This document shows positions 1-8,327 of a DNA stretch of 64,000 bases, in pieces. Positions within the stretch are counted from its first letter, which is position 1. Every line of letters starts with the position of its first letter. This DNA is from an uncultured Erythrobacter sp. GTDB taxonomy: Bacteria; Pseudomonadota; Alphaproteobacteria; Sphingomonadales; Sphingomonadaceae. Below the pieces are notes generated by a model. The model was not told the DNA's origin and made no database searches. It was given only the letters and a program-made list of their open reading frames with translations. The stretch is taken from assembly GCA_947494705.1 (NCBI GenBank), contig CANLVN010000002.1, forward strand, positions 1 through 64,000, in the 5' to 3' direction. The position numbers and the translations under genes are program-made.

Positions 1-2156
1 TCCGAACCCTTGACACGTTCGACCGTTTTGCGGCTCTGGATGTCGTAGTCGGTCTCGATGCTTCCATGGACCGTGAACCCGGTCCAGTTGGCGGGCGCAA
101 CGCTTACTGCGGGAACCGAAGTGATCGAGCCAGTCTCGACCTTGGTCACCCGGCCTGCGGGATCGTAAGTCATGCGCGTGGCAGGGCGCGGGAGCGCACC
201 GGCGCCGTCAGGGTCAGGGCCGATCTCCCCGGTTTTGCGTCGCAGGGCGTCGTAGCGCCAGTGAGAGGTGTCGGCAGCTCCCGCATCGGGGCCATCCTCG
301 CTCAGCTTGTCGCCAAGGTCGGACCACGTCCAGCTGGTCGTGTAGGACGTGCCATCGCTGGTGACCGTCTGGCTCGATAGCTGAAGGTTCTTGGACGCAT
401 CATAGCTGTAGGTGGTGACCACTTCATCGCTTGTGCCCGAACAGCTCGCGGTCGTGCGGCAATACCGGCTCGAGGTCATCTTCCAGACCTGCCCGCTGCC
501 CCCGCTCCAGTTCGCGGTCAGTTGCTGCCAGGTGTAGGTCGTCTTGGGCCGGATCCCGTTCTCGTCAGCCGGAGCGGTCTCGGTCAGCATCCCGCCGTGA
601 ACGCTGCTCCACGTGTAGTCGGTCTCATTGCCGAGCGCGTCTGTGACCTGCTCTGGTTTCAGACAGACAACCTGCGCTCCGGTGCAGTCGTGGTCATAGG
701 TGACCGTCTGCGCTGTCTCGCCATTGGCGGTTGACGAGGGAGTAGTAACCACCTGATCAATCGTACCGCCAAAGCCGTAGGTGAAGTCTTGCTTTACGCC
801 TGAAGCCGAAGTTCTGGACTTGATCGTAGTGTAAGGTGTGACACCCCCATTATACTGGGTGGAAGTCGCCCGGCCCAATGGATCGACAACTAACGTGGGC
901 CCAGGTGTGACCCGAGGAGGGGGAATGGGAAAACCAATGTAGCTCTCATTGATACCCCAACTGAGGCTTGTCGTATCGGTTGAGTTCACCGTCCAAGAGA
1001 CACCGCGTCCGTATCGCGGTTCTGCCGTCGGGGGTGGTCCACCTCCCTCGTAATCGTACTCAAAGCTGCTTAGCTTGTCGTAACCGTAATCGATCGTTGG
1101 GCCCGACGAGAGAATTTGTTGCTGAACGACGAACGTCGTGAAGAAGCCGTCTTCAAGCTCGGTGGTGAACGTCATCCAGGGTTGGGTGTCGCCTGGCCGC
1201 TTGCCCATTACAGTTTGCACGCCGGAGTTTGAGGTCGTCGTCCACGTTTCGACACCACCCAAGGCATCGGTTTTCGACCAATCGTTTTGCGAGTTGTAGG
1301 AGTAGGTGACCGAAGTAGCGCCCGAGGGACAACTAAACCCAGACTGCGCCGCGATGGTAGAGGTGTTGAAAACGCAAACCTCGCCACCACTCGCCTCGGC
1401 GATCAGTTGGTACCCCGCATTCGAAGTTACTCTCAGACCGCCACCAAATGAGTTCCCATTGCCATAAGCGATGTCATAGCGAATGCCGTCTGGGCGCTGG
1501 ATAGACTTTGCGTAACTGTAGCGGCCACTTGCCGCGTAAAACTCGATGATGTTGCCGTCAGGGGAGGTGAAGACGAACCGTCCCGACCCATTTTTCTCTA
1601 GCTTGGAGAGCCCTTCGGTGCGGGCACCGACCTCATTGTACGGCGGCGCGCCAGTGTTGTAAGATACCCAGGTCTTGTTCACCCCTAGACTAAAGAGCGA
1701 GACGTTGACTTCTGGGTTGCAATTACCCTGAAAACAGCTGGGAGGCGTTGAATCGATCCGATAATACCAGTTGGACGTCCTCACCGGCGCAAACCCCAGA
1801 ACCGCATTCGCCAGCTTATACTCGATCCCCCCGTTCGCCGGATCGCCTATGACAAGATCCGTACTCTCGTTCCGATAGGTCCCGGTCACCATATCCACCC
1901 CGAACGGACTCACAGCCAAGCTGTCAGGCGGAGGTTGCGTTTGAGGAGACTGGGCGAGGACTGGAGAAGTACTCAAACCGATCAATATCGCCGCAATCAT
2001 CAGCAGCATCCAGCGAGCCCTCAAGAGCAAACCGATTGGTTCAGGTCGAGCCAAAGATTGTGATGTGCCGTGCAATGCGGTCAGAACATCAATATGGCGC
2101 TCCTTGCCCTTGATCTGGCCGAGGCTTGCCGCGGTGACTACGCCGTACTCAGGCAT
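1..2156 (-). CDS. RHS/YD-repeat protein, 5' part only (runs off the left edge)
   Basis: The reverse strand is open from here to the window edge, so only the N-terminal ~718 residues are visible. After a hydrophobic segment ending in SPVLAQSP (a likely Sec signal peptide) come many Tyr/Asp-rich stretches such as YSYDASKN, WRYDALRRK and MTYDPAGRVTKVE. These are typical YD repeats of secreted RHS/WapA-type proteins, large beta-shell exoproteins that often carry toxic tips. The toxin or tip end, if any, lies outside the window. The start is uncertain: the ATG at 2156 has an AAGGA site about 8 bases upstream. The ATG at 2009 gives a signal peptide without positive charges, which is why I prefer the longer form. 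It lies 90 bp downstream of the Calx-beta gene on the same strand and is probably co-transcribed with it. Confidence 0.75.
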   Translation of the reverse strand, partial: MPEYGVVTAASLGQIKGKERHIDVLTALHGTSQSLARPEPIGLLLRARWMLLMIAAILIGLSTSPVLAQSPQTQPPPDSLAVSPFGVDMVTGTYRNESTDLVIGDPANGGIEYKLANAVLGFAPVRTSNWYYRIDSTPPSCFQGNCNPEVNVSLFSLGVNKTWVSYNTGAPPYNEVGARTEGLSKLEKNGSGRFVFTSPDGNIIEFYAASGRYSYAKSIQRPDGIRYDIAYGNGNSFGGGLRVTSNAGYQLIAEASGGEVCVFNTSTIAAQSGFSCPSGATSVTYSYNSQNDWSKTDALGGVETWTTTSNSGVQTVMGKRPGDTQPWMTFTTELEDGFFTTFVVQQQILSSGPTIDYGYDKLSSFEYDYEGGGPPPTAEPRYGRGVSWTVNSTDTTSLSWGINESYIGFPIPPPRVTPGPTLVVDPLGRATSTQYNGGVTPYTTIKSRTSASGVKQDFTYGFGGTIDQVVTTPSSTANGETAQTVTYDHDCTGAQVVCLKPEQVTDALGNETDYTWSSVHGGMLTETAPADENGIRPKTTYTWQQLTANWSGGSGQVWKMTSSRYCRTTASCSGTSDEVVTTYSYDASKNLQLSSQTVTSDGTSYTTSWTWSDLGDKLSEDGPDAGAADTSHWRYDALRRKTGEIGPDPDGAGALPRPATRMTYDPAGRVTKVETGSITSVPAVSVAPANWTGFTVHGSIETDYDIQSRKTVERVKGS

Positions 2157-2246
2157 CAAACTAAATCCTTGCTTGGTTACAAGAAGAAATACGCCAGCCA
2201 AATTGCTCGCAGAAGGTATTAAAGAAGATTTCGTAGCGACAGAAAA

Positions 2247-2945
2247 TCATCCACCACCTGGGAATTGGTTGCCATCGTTGCTCTGTGGGTCAGGACAACC
2301 AAACATACATTGGTCGTCGTCGTAGATCGTCCCAACAGCCACTCCATCGGCTAGAGTTGCGCTGCCACTGGGACTGGACAGGTTCATGGTGAACTGTTCG
2401 TCGATCTCGGGAAAATTATTTTGCGTCGTGAAGACGCTGACCGTCTTTGAAGTCTGACCCGGTGAAAAGGTGAGGGTCCCTGAAACGGCGGTAAAGTCAC
2501 TTGAGCTCGCCGTTCCGTTTGCACTTGCATAATTCACGCTGATTGGGGAGCTGTGCGACGAGCTCAACGTGACGTAGAATGTAACCACTCCTCCTTCTAC
2601 CGCCCAAGCATCGGACACGGATATTGAAGGGGCAGGAGTGGGTGTGGGCGTCGGTGTTGGAGTGGGCGTCGGTGTTGGAGTAGGGGACGGGCTGGGAGAG
2701 GGTAATGGCCCATCGCACCCTGCTGCCCCCGCGCTTTCATTCGCCTCTATCGTAACGCGGTTGCCCGCATCGTCGTAGCACATTGACCGCGTGTCGCCGT
2801 TATTGGTTCCACCAGCTGTAACAACGCCTACCAATCTGCCCAGAGCGTCATAGGTATAGCTCTCTGTACTCGACTGAGAGTAGGCAGCGCTTGCGCCGAC
2901 AAATGCGACAATGGAGACTCCAGTAAAGAATTTGGATTTGCGCAT
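2247..2945 (-). CDS. exported YD-repeat / Calx-beta domain protein
   Basis: This 232-residue protein starts with a clear signal peptide (MRKSKFFTGVSIVAFVGASA, cleavage near AYS). Residues ~30-68 hold two RHS-like YD units (YTYDALGRLVGVV and CYDDAGNRVTIE). A Pro-Thr/Ser linker follows at ~82-106, encoded by a short tandem DNA repeat. Residues ~107-212 resemble a Calx-beta domain (AVEGGVVTFYVTLS, FTAVSGTLTFSPGQTSKTV, ending GTIYDDD). Calx-beta domains are extracellular calcium-binding or adhesion modules. The gene precedes the large RHS protein, whose YD repeats it shares, so the two may act together at the cell surface; that is inference. It could also be a truncated RHS paralogue that acquired a new tail. 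Confidence 0.75.
   Translation of the reverse strand: MRKSKFFTGVSIVAFVGASAAYSQSSTESYTYDALGRLVGVVTAGGTNNGDTRSMCYDDAGNRVTIEANESAGAAGCDGPLPSPSPSPTPTPTPTPTPTPTPTPAPSISVSDAWAVEGGVVTFYVTLSSSHSSPISVNYASANGTASSSDFTAVSGTLTFSPGQTSKTVSVFTTQNNFPEIDEQFTMNLSSPSGSATLADGVAVGTIYDDDQCMFGCPDPQSNDGNQFPGGG
2644..2686. repeat. 18-bp tandem repeat encoding the Pro-Thr linker
   Basis: Two perfect copies of GTGGGCGTCGGTGTTGGA lie at 2644-2661 and 2662-2679, and a partial third copy follows. On the coding (minus) strand they specify alternating Pro-Thr in the linker of the Calx-beta protein. Each unit adds six residues, so slippage would change linker length without breaking the frame. Confidence 0.8.
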
Positions 2946-3059
2946 TGCGACCCCATCTCTGAAACGAAATTCAGGATGACAATACCAATCAAGGGGTCAA
3001 TTCTTTTATTTGAAACAATTTCTTGCCGATTGGTCGAAGCACGCATTTGAGCGGGTTAT

Positions 3060-3073
3060 TAGGCCTAGGCCTA
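3060..3073. repeat. 14-bp perfect palindrome TAGGCCTAGGCCTA
   Basis: The 14 bases equal their own reverse complement. They lie about 115 bp upstream of the start of the Calx-beta gene on the minus strand. This could be an operator or a relic of an insertion boundary; the sequence alone does not decide. Confidence 0.4.
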
Positions 3074-3720
3074 TAGAATAAATTAAGGGCAGCCCTGACG
3101 CCCATGCAAAGCAGGAGCGTTCTTCGTTACGAAATCAACCGCCCAACGAGTCGAATGGAGAGTTGGGAGGCGATCGCCGACACTTGGGCATTGCGTGGAT
3201 AAACCATCTGGCTTCCAGCCATCGACGACGCCAATCCGAAAGTCGGTTGCTACTGGAAAGCTCTTGTCATCCACGCGCCTGCTGCAAGCTAATCCCGGAA
3301 CTCCTGAACTCGTTCTCTCCGTGGTGCTTCCTAACCGACTAAAGACAGCGATCAGCCTTCGGCTTCGCCCGCCTTCGCGCTCCGCCGCTCGGCGTGATGA
3401 CCTCAAGATCAGGATTGTCGATGACTGCCTGGTGGATATCATCGGTATGCGCCGGCGTCCGGTTGTATAAACGGACTGTCTGATTTTAGTATTGGAGTGG
3501 CCAGAAGGACAGGTTCTAATCTCGTTTCCAAGGACCACCTTAATAGACCCAATTCAAGTCTTCCTGCCAGACCCAAGTAGCGCATCGTCGAGAAGGAAAC
3601 CTGCAGCTTGCAATTCCTCTAGTCTTATGCGGCATGTATAAACCCCATAGCTTCAATAGGACGGTGCGGTGCTCCGCAAATGCGCGACTCTGAATGACGC
3701 TCTTGACTACTTGGCTCGCA

Positions 3721-3739
3721 AATTAGCCTTGGCCTAATT
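3721..3739. repeat. inverted repeat AATTAG...CTAATT upstream of the 3801 gene
   Basis: Arms AATTAG (3721-3726) and CTAATT (3734-3739) flank a 7-base spacer, about 60 bp before the start codon at 3801. The position fits an operator or short hairpin in the leader of the two-gene unit that follows. No regulator is assigned. Confidence 0.35.
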
Positions 3740-3800
3740 GATCCCGAGAAAGCCCCAAAAATGATTGGTGCGCGAATCCTGTCATCGCTAAGAACCATAC

Positions 3801-4607
3801 ATGTCCAATTCTTGGCTTCTGCTTGCATTCATAATTGCCCAAGGGGTGATCGCTTATGTGGCGCTCCGGTTGCTCCCCTCTGCAATCACCAAGTTTGTCG
3901 AGAAAGAAATTGAGCGGCGAAGCGATACCAAACTGGAGGAGGCGAAAGCAGAAGTCCAAGGTGCGCACGGCACGCTCAAGTCATCTGTCGATTTATTGAG
4001 CGCGACGAATTCACATCTCCAACCGGAAGTCATCGACACCGTCAAAATCCTTTGGGGCCTGGTCGTTACCATGAAGGGGACATTTGGCCCCTTGGTCACT
4101 TGTGACCAGGTGTTCCTGCCAACCGAGATTTCTGAAGCCTTCAAGAATGAGGCCGAACACAAATCGATAATCCAATTCCTCGAACCTTACCGTGATGACG
4201 CTAACATCCCGATGCAAAACGGTGCGTTGTGGGAGCCGGAGCTGGATCGATACCGACTGTTTTGCGGTGACAGGCTGTGGCTGATATTCTTCGTGATTCG
4301 AGCTATCTACATGCGGACGTCAATGCTGATTTCCGTGTCTTTCAAAGAGCATGAATATCGAGATTGGCGGAAAAATAATGGGGTAGAGCAACTATTGGGC
4401 GCTGCGCTCAAGCCTGAGGTTGTTGCCAATGTGAGGGCGCGCGACATTGGTGGCCTTTCGGTTGCTATCGACCAACTAGAGACTGAGTTCCTGCATGAAG
4501 CCACACGTGTTATGTCAGGGTCGAAGGCCGTGGCCGATAGCCTATCGGATATTCAGGCGGTGATGCTGCTGGAGAATGCAAAGATTGCCGCCGGCAAGGG
4601 GTCATAG
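3801..4607 (+). CDS. uncharacterised membrane-anchored protein, 268 aa
   Basis: I do not recognise a family. The N-terminus holds one hydrophobic helix (WLLLAFIIAQGVIAYVALRLL, residues ~5-25), followed by a charged, probably helical stretch (~33-65). A second hydrophobic stretch (LWLIFFVIRAIYM) sits near residue 160. The rest looks like a soluble helical domain, so the topology would be a membrane-anchored cytoplasmic protein. Two bases separate its stop from the next ATG, so the two genes are probably translated together. Base composition is AT-richer than the core genes to the right, in keeping with an acquired region. Confidence 0.65.
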   Translation: MSNSWLLLAFIIAQGVIAYVALRLLPSAITKFVEKEIERRSDTKLEEAKAEVQGAHGTLKSSVDLLSATNSHLQPEVIDTVKILWGLVVTMKGTFGPLVTCDQVFLPTEISEAFKNEAEHKSIIQFLEPYRDDANIPMQNGALWEPELDRYRLFCGDRLWLIFFVIRAIYMRTSMLISVSFKEHEYRDWRKNNGVEQLLGAALKPEVVANVRARDIGGLSVAIDQLETEFLHEATRVMSGSKAVADSLSDIQAVMLLENAKIAAGKGS

Positions 4608-4609
4608 CA

Positions 4610-4927
4610 ATGGGCAAGCGTAACCTTGCTATCGTGGGCACTCACAAGAACTTCTTTGCGGACATTTATGACGAAACGACTGGGCGCGATCCATCAATCG
4701 TGACCGGCTGCGCTTCAGCCGAGGATGCCGCGACCAGCTACTTCAAGAGCATTTTTGAGAATTCTAATGCGATGATTCGTGCCGCTGCTGTCGCTGTCTG
4801 GCCTGCAGCCCTGGGACCAGAGCGCATGACTGTGTTTGACGCTGAGGCTGTGCTTACCCCTTCAAAGGAGGCGGATGCGGAGCACGGTGAATACGATGTG
4901 TTCTTGGATGTGCGTCAGCGCCCGTGA
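4610..4927 (+). CDS. uncharacterised small protein, 105 aa, paired with the preceding gene
   Basis: The ATG follows the upstream TAG after two bases, implying translational coupling. The product is soluble and mixed alpha/beta in character (NLAIVGTHKNFFADIYDE, then ASAEDAATSYFKSIF, then a C-terminal EYDVFLDV strand). It has no signal peptide, membrane segment or Cys pairs. No family is recognised. Its only functional hint is the pairing with the membrane-anchored 268-residue protein. Confidence 0.6.
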   Translation: MGKRNLAIVGTHKNFFADIYDETTGRDPSIVTGCASAEDAATSYFKSIFENSNAMIRAAAVAVWPAALGPERMTVFDAEAVLTPSKEADAEHGEYDVFLDVRQRP

Positions 4928-5139
4928 TCGCTTAGTGCGATAGCATCATGCAGGTTGTGGAGGTTAGGTTTCCATAGCTTTGCGACCCAAGCGAAAGATG
5001 CTAACAGGCAACTGGCTCAACCGGCCGTGCCGTCCACCATGGCGAAGCTTTCGAGCAGGCGAATTCAACAAGCGGAACCTTTCCAGGTGCGCCGTAGACC
5101 CAGTGGACACGTCTCTCCCAGCACCGTCGGAGTGGTTCG

Positions 5140-6090
5140 ATGCGCCTCTATTTTACCCATATTGAGCGGCCGAAAGCTGCTGCCAAGTTTCTCGCCCGCC
5201 TTTCCCCCGAAGTGACGCTTGCCAAAGCACAAGAGGCTCTGGCGCGCGCCTGCGGCTATCGCGACTGGCATGAGCTAAACAACTCATTCCGCGATGCCGG
5301 GCCCGATCCAACCGACTTCAGCATCCAAGCCCTGACGGAGCTTGTGCTGACGCTTTCTCGCCTGCTCAACCTTGAGTGCGGAGACGTGCAGCATGCGCTT
5401 TCCAAGGCTCGCATTCTTGGCCCGACTCCGTGGAGCATTGATGACCAACTTGTCTTGCATATGGCGGCACTAAGACAACGATTTCTAGGCAAACCCGAGC
5501 GTGGCAAGCCAGGAACAATAATTAGGGTCAAATCAATAGGTGGCCCGCGCGTCGGCTACCTTTTGCGCACTGGTCGCGTCGTGGATGTGCTGTACGACTC
5601 GGGCGAAGGAGGATGTGCAACATTTGAAGCAGTGACGCCGCGAACACCAGTGCCAGATTTCTTGCCCGCCCGCCTCTGGCTACCATACGGCGTATGGACT
5701 CTAGAGGACGACTCAGAAGTGGTTTTTTCCAGAGATTATCATCCCCTATGGCGCATCTCATCCAAGGGGGTAGAGAGGCTTGCCCCTTGGCTCTGGATCA
5801 GAGGAATAAGGTCAGACCGCTGGTTCGCTACAAACACCGAGGGCGACTGGTGGCGTCCAGCTGGGAGATTGCCTGCACTAGCCTATCTCGAACAGCATCG
5901 CATTTTTGAGCTTCCCAAGCTGGCGAACGCGATGCGGCATATGTTTACGCCGGGCATTCGGAGTCTCAGAGATGCGATCCGACAATTGCACACTCGGTCC
6001 GAGGGCGATGCAAGCTTACCAGCCTTCGCGGTGCTCAACACCAATCTAATTGATGATGGACACGTCAGGCGAGCGGGCACATCGCGTTAG
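5140..6090 (+). CDS. uncharacterised protein with N-terminal glyoxalase-superfamily-type helical segment
   Basis: The 316-residue product begins with a helical segment (residues ~8-50: KAAAKFLARLSPEVTLAKAQ, then ARACGYRDWHELNN). It resembles the N-terminal motif of plasmid- and island-borne proteins often labelled glyoxalase superfamily in alphaproteobacteria, where GYRDWxxL recurs. The central part (~127-175) resembles a small beta-barrel (GTIIRVKSIGGPRVGYLLRT and VVDVLYDSGEGG). The C-terminal part is Trp-rich (WRPAGRLPALAYLEQH). It has no catalytic motif I can name and no membrane segment. It stands alone between intergenic gaps of 212 and 108 bp and may be accessory cargo. Confidence 0.6.
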   Translation: MRLYFTHIERPKAAAKFLARLSPEVTLAKAQEALARACGYRDWHELNNSFRDAGPDPTDFSIQALTELVLTLSRLLNLECGDVQHALSKARILGPTPWSIDDQLVLHMAALRQRFLGKPERGKPGTIIRVKSIGGPRVGYLLRTGRVVDVLYDSGEGGCATFEAVTPRTPVPDFLPARLWLPYGVWTLEDDSEVVFSRDYHPLWRISSKGVERLAPWLWIRGIRSDRWFATNTEGDWWRPAGRLPALAYLEQHRIFELPKLANAMRHMFTPGIRSLRDAIRQLHTRSEGDASLPAFAVLNTNLIDDGHVRRAGTSR

Positions 6091-6198
6091 TCGAGCCGCC
6101 GACCAGCCACTCGTGTTCCAATGGCTCGGTTCGCACCGCGAAGCCTTAGCCTGCACCGGGTAAGCGTATAGGACAGAATTGTCGGACCCGAGCCTGAC

Positions 6199-7026
6199 AT
6201 GGTAAGAGCCAAGTGCAGAGCGCCCGAACAATCGGTCCTTCTCCAAGGGAGAGCGCTGGACTACATAAATCAAATGAGCAGCGCTGATCCTCAAATCGCA
6301 CTATACATAGGCGACACCATTGAAAATGCTGCAGAAGCTGAGTGTCTACGACGGTTGCAAAACGACCTCGGACAGCGACACGTTTCTGCGGTCATACTTG
6401 CCAATGTCGTGGTTGGTCGAGATCGCCGCCAGATTGACTGTATTGTAGCAACCGAAACAACAGCGGTCGTCGTCGAGATCAAACGCTATCTATACCCGGT
6501 GCGCGGCGAGGTTAACGGGCCATGGATGATCGAAAGGCGCAAAGGAAAGCCCACATCGCTTGGTACCACCAACCCATATCATCAAGCTCTAACGAATCGA
6601 TATGCTGTCATCGATATGCTGACGGCCACGGCTGGGATACCGAACGTCACGGCCAAGCGGGCGATTGCCGGAATGCTCTGTATCTACCCTTCTCAGGCTC
6701 GAGGTTCGCGGCTGCCTGATTCCAATTTTAAGCTCTCGATTGGCAGCTATGCAGACTTGCTCGAACTCCTTGAAGCATCCCGGACAGATGCAATCGGTAT
6801 TCAACAATGGCGCGATTTGGCGCGGCGCCTCAATCTCCGGGACTCCAGTGAAGATCCATCGAGTGACGCGCGGCGTCTCGTCGATGGATATTGCGAGACG
6901 TTCCTCAACTTCGCCGAAACAACCGGGACTCCATACATCGAGCCTCGATTCAAAGGTGGATTTTCAACTGATGGTCTTGCCACAGCTCTAGCCAATGGAG
7001 AAACACATATCCTAATTTGCGGATAG
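6199..7026 (+). CDS. NERD-domain protein, probably truncated just before a P-loop
   Basis: Residues ~60-100 carry the core of a nuclease-related domain: GRDRRQIDCIV, then TTAVVVEIKRYLYP. The Asp and the Glu-x-Lys match the restriction-endonuclease-like NERD fold. A region of ~130 residues follows, and the ORF ends in LANGETHILICG-stop. In multidomain NERD proteins, HILICG would be expected to run into a GxxGxGK(S/T) Walker A loop; here a TAG follows at 7024-7026. I read this as a deletion that removed the ATPase, leaving a helical C-terminal remnant downstream in another frame. The start could be ATG 6199 or ATG 6274 (MSSADPQIALYIGD), and the latter looks more natural. Confidence 0.65.
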   Translation: MVRAKCRAPEQSVLLQGRALDYINQMSSADPQIALYIGDTIENAAEAECLRRLQNDLGQRHVSAVILANVVVGRDRRQIDCIVATETTAVVVEIKRYLYPVRGEVNGPWMIERRKGKPTSLGTTNPYHQALTNRYAVIDMLTATAGIPNVTAKRAIAGMLCIYPSQARGSRLPDSNFKLSIGSYADLLELLEASRTDAIGIQQWRDLARRLNLRDSSEDPSSDARRLVDGYCETFLNFAETTGTPYIEPRFKGGFSTDGLATALANGETHILICG

Positions 7027-7061
7027 CCTGGGAGCGAGCCGTTTATGGCAGTGTCTATGGC

Positions 7062-8327
7062 ATGGCGTTCGGAAGCGAAGGCCGTGAATTGCAAGCGCTG
7101 TTGAACGGGCTGCAAAATTGCTGGTTTGGAGATGCTGAAGAACCAGAGAATTTGGGTTTGTCCGAGAAATTGACCAATTTCGAAACCCTGTCACCTGGGC
7201 AGTTGTTTCTGCTTGTTTCGGCATTGCGCTCGGCACGAAAGGACGGAATGCCCGAGCGATTTTCCGAGTTGCTCGAACATATCTGGCGCCTCCGAATCTA
7301 TCACCTGCGTCTGCAGATTTGCGATATCATCGTTTTTCGCGGACGCGAGTTGCCCGAGGCGCAGCAGGAGGCTGTGCGCGATGCACTGAATTCATATCTG
7401 TCTGATACCAATATCTTCATCAACAGCAGCGTCATTGATGCGCTCGGTGGGGTCGATGGCATAGAAACAACCATGACGGTCGAAGACGCTGTGGCTGAGT
7501 ATGAGGCGATGCTGGAGCAGCCGGAAACTGCCGAAACGCGCAATCTAGCCATCAGCGCCGTGACGCGCACTTACGATCATCCGTTCTGCAATATCTATTG
7601 GGAGGCCTTTTACGACCATCTCGCTTTGGAAAAACGGCATGCATTGCTTTTGCGCGGCTTGCGCGGCGAACCGGCTGACGCTTGGTTTACGTCCGACATC
7701 CTGCGCGCCTTGCATCGTGAGCCGACCCCCGACGCGGAGCCGGAACTCCAATTGCTAGCGCAAGCGCCAATGGCTGAGGGTCATTCCTATCAGTATGCGG
7801 TCCACGTTTTTGCGGATTCGGTAGCCTTACTAGCCAAAATGAACTTGGAGCTGGCGACGCCAGATGCAATTCCGAGCGATCCAATCAAACGCGCCTGGTT
7901 GCTTGGTGCGCCTCTGCTTTATGCGCTCAACGCTCCGGACCAGCAACGGGAGAAACCCGGCAAGGATGCCATCGTTGCGTTTCGTGAGTGTGGTGCCTCA
8001 GCTTGTCTCGATGTCATTCAGCTCCTGATATACGAAAGCAGGAACAGTTTCGGGCACGACGTCAAAGTGGATTTCGAAAAGGAATATCCTGAATTGGTAT
8101 TGGGTCTCTGCCGAGCTGCACTAAAATCCGAATATCAGCCGACGTCGATATTTAAGAACCGCTCACTGATCCGTTCGTTGGAGGAAGATCATACGGGTTT
8201 TGCTCTCTCCATGATGCAATTGATCGGCCGGAAAACCGATATCCAGATCGTCAAGCCATGGCTCGATCACAGAACATTGGGCGAAACTGCGCTGCGAACA
8301 CTCAGAGCATTGGAAAAGGACAGCTAA
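7062..8327 (+). CDS. helical protein resembling the C-terminal part of a larger (STAND-type?) protein
   Basis: The frame is open from 6972 without a convincing ribosome site. Possible starts are TTG 7017 or ATG 7062 (MAFGSEGRELQALL). The ~421-residue product is almost entirely helical (for example LSPGQLFLLVSALRSARKD, RLQICDIIVF, LALEKRHALLLRGL), as in HEAT/TPR-like sensor regions. It has no nucleotide-binding or catalytic motif. Together with the NERD ORF that ends just before it, it looks like the tail of a protein whose middle was deleted. Alternatively it is an independent helical partner. Its stop is contiguous with the ATG of the next gene, so the two are probably translated together. 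Confidence 0.6.
   Translation: MAFGSEGRELQALLNGLQNCWFGDAEEPENLGLSEKLTNFETLSPGQLFLLVSALRSARKDGMPERFSELLEHIWRLRIYHLRLQICDIIVFRGRELPEAQQEAVRDALNSYLSDTNIFINSSVIDALGGVDGIETTMTVEDAVAEYEAMLEQPETAETRNLAISAVTRTYDHPFCNIYWEAFYDHLALEKRHALLLRGLRGEPADAWFTSDILRALHREPTPDAEPELQLLAQAPMAEGHSYQYAVHVFADSVALLAKMNLELATPDAIPSDPIKRAWLLGAPLLYALNAPDQQREKPGKDAIVAFRECGASACLDVIQLLIYESRNSFGHDVKVDFEKEYPELVLGLCRAALKSEYQPTSIFKNRSLIRSLEEDHTGFALSMMQLIGRKTDIQIVKPWLDHRTLGETALRTLRALEKDS

Larger units (their letters stand above)
2946..3800. other. 855-bp stretch without a supported gene
   Basis: Several open frames cross this stretch (for example 3195-3470 plus and 3083-3538 minus). None has domain-like sequence, a good ribosome site or the codon pattern of its neighbours. 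It must hold the promoter of the Calx-beta/RHS genes at its left end and of the 3801 gene at its right end. Two short palindromes are visible, at 3060-3073 and 3721-3739. A short minus-strand stretch near 3360-3470 reads YNRTPAHTDDIHQAVIDN with plausible codons but is closed by stops, so it may be a gene remnant. Confidence 0.5.

Noticed and set aside
3083..3538. 151-codon minus-strand and 91-codon plus-strand ORFs in the gap before 3801
   Set aside because: Low-complexity Arg/Ser-rich translations, no ribosome site, no domain-like pattern; they look like chance ORFs in non-coding or decayed DNA.
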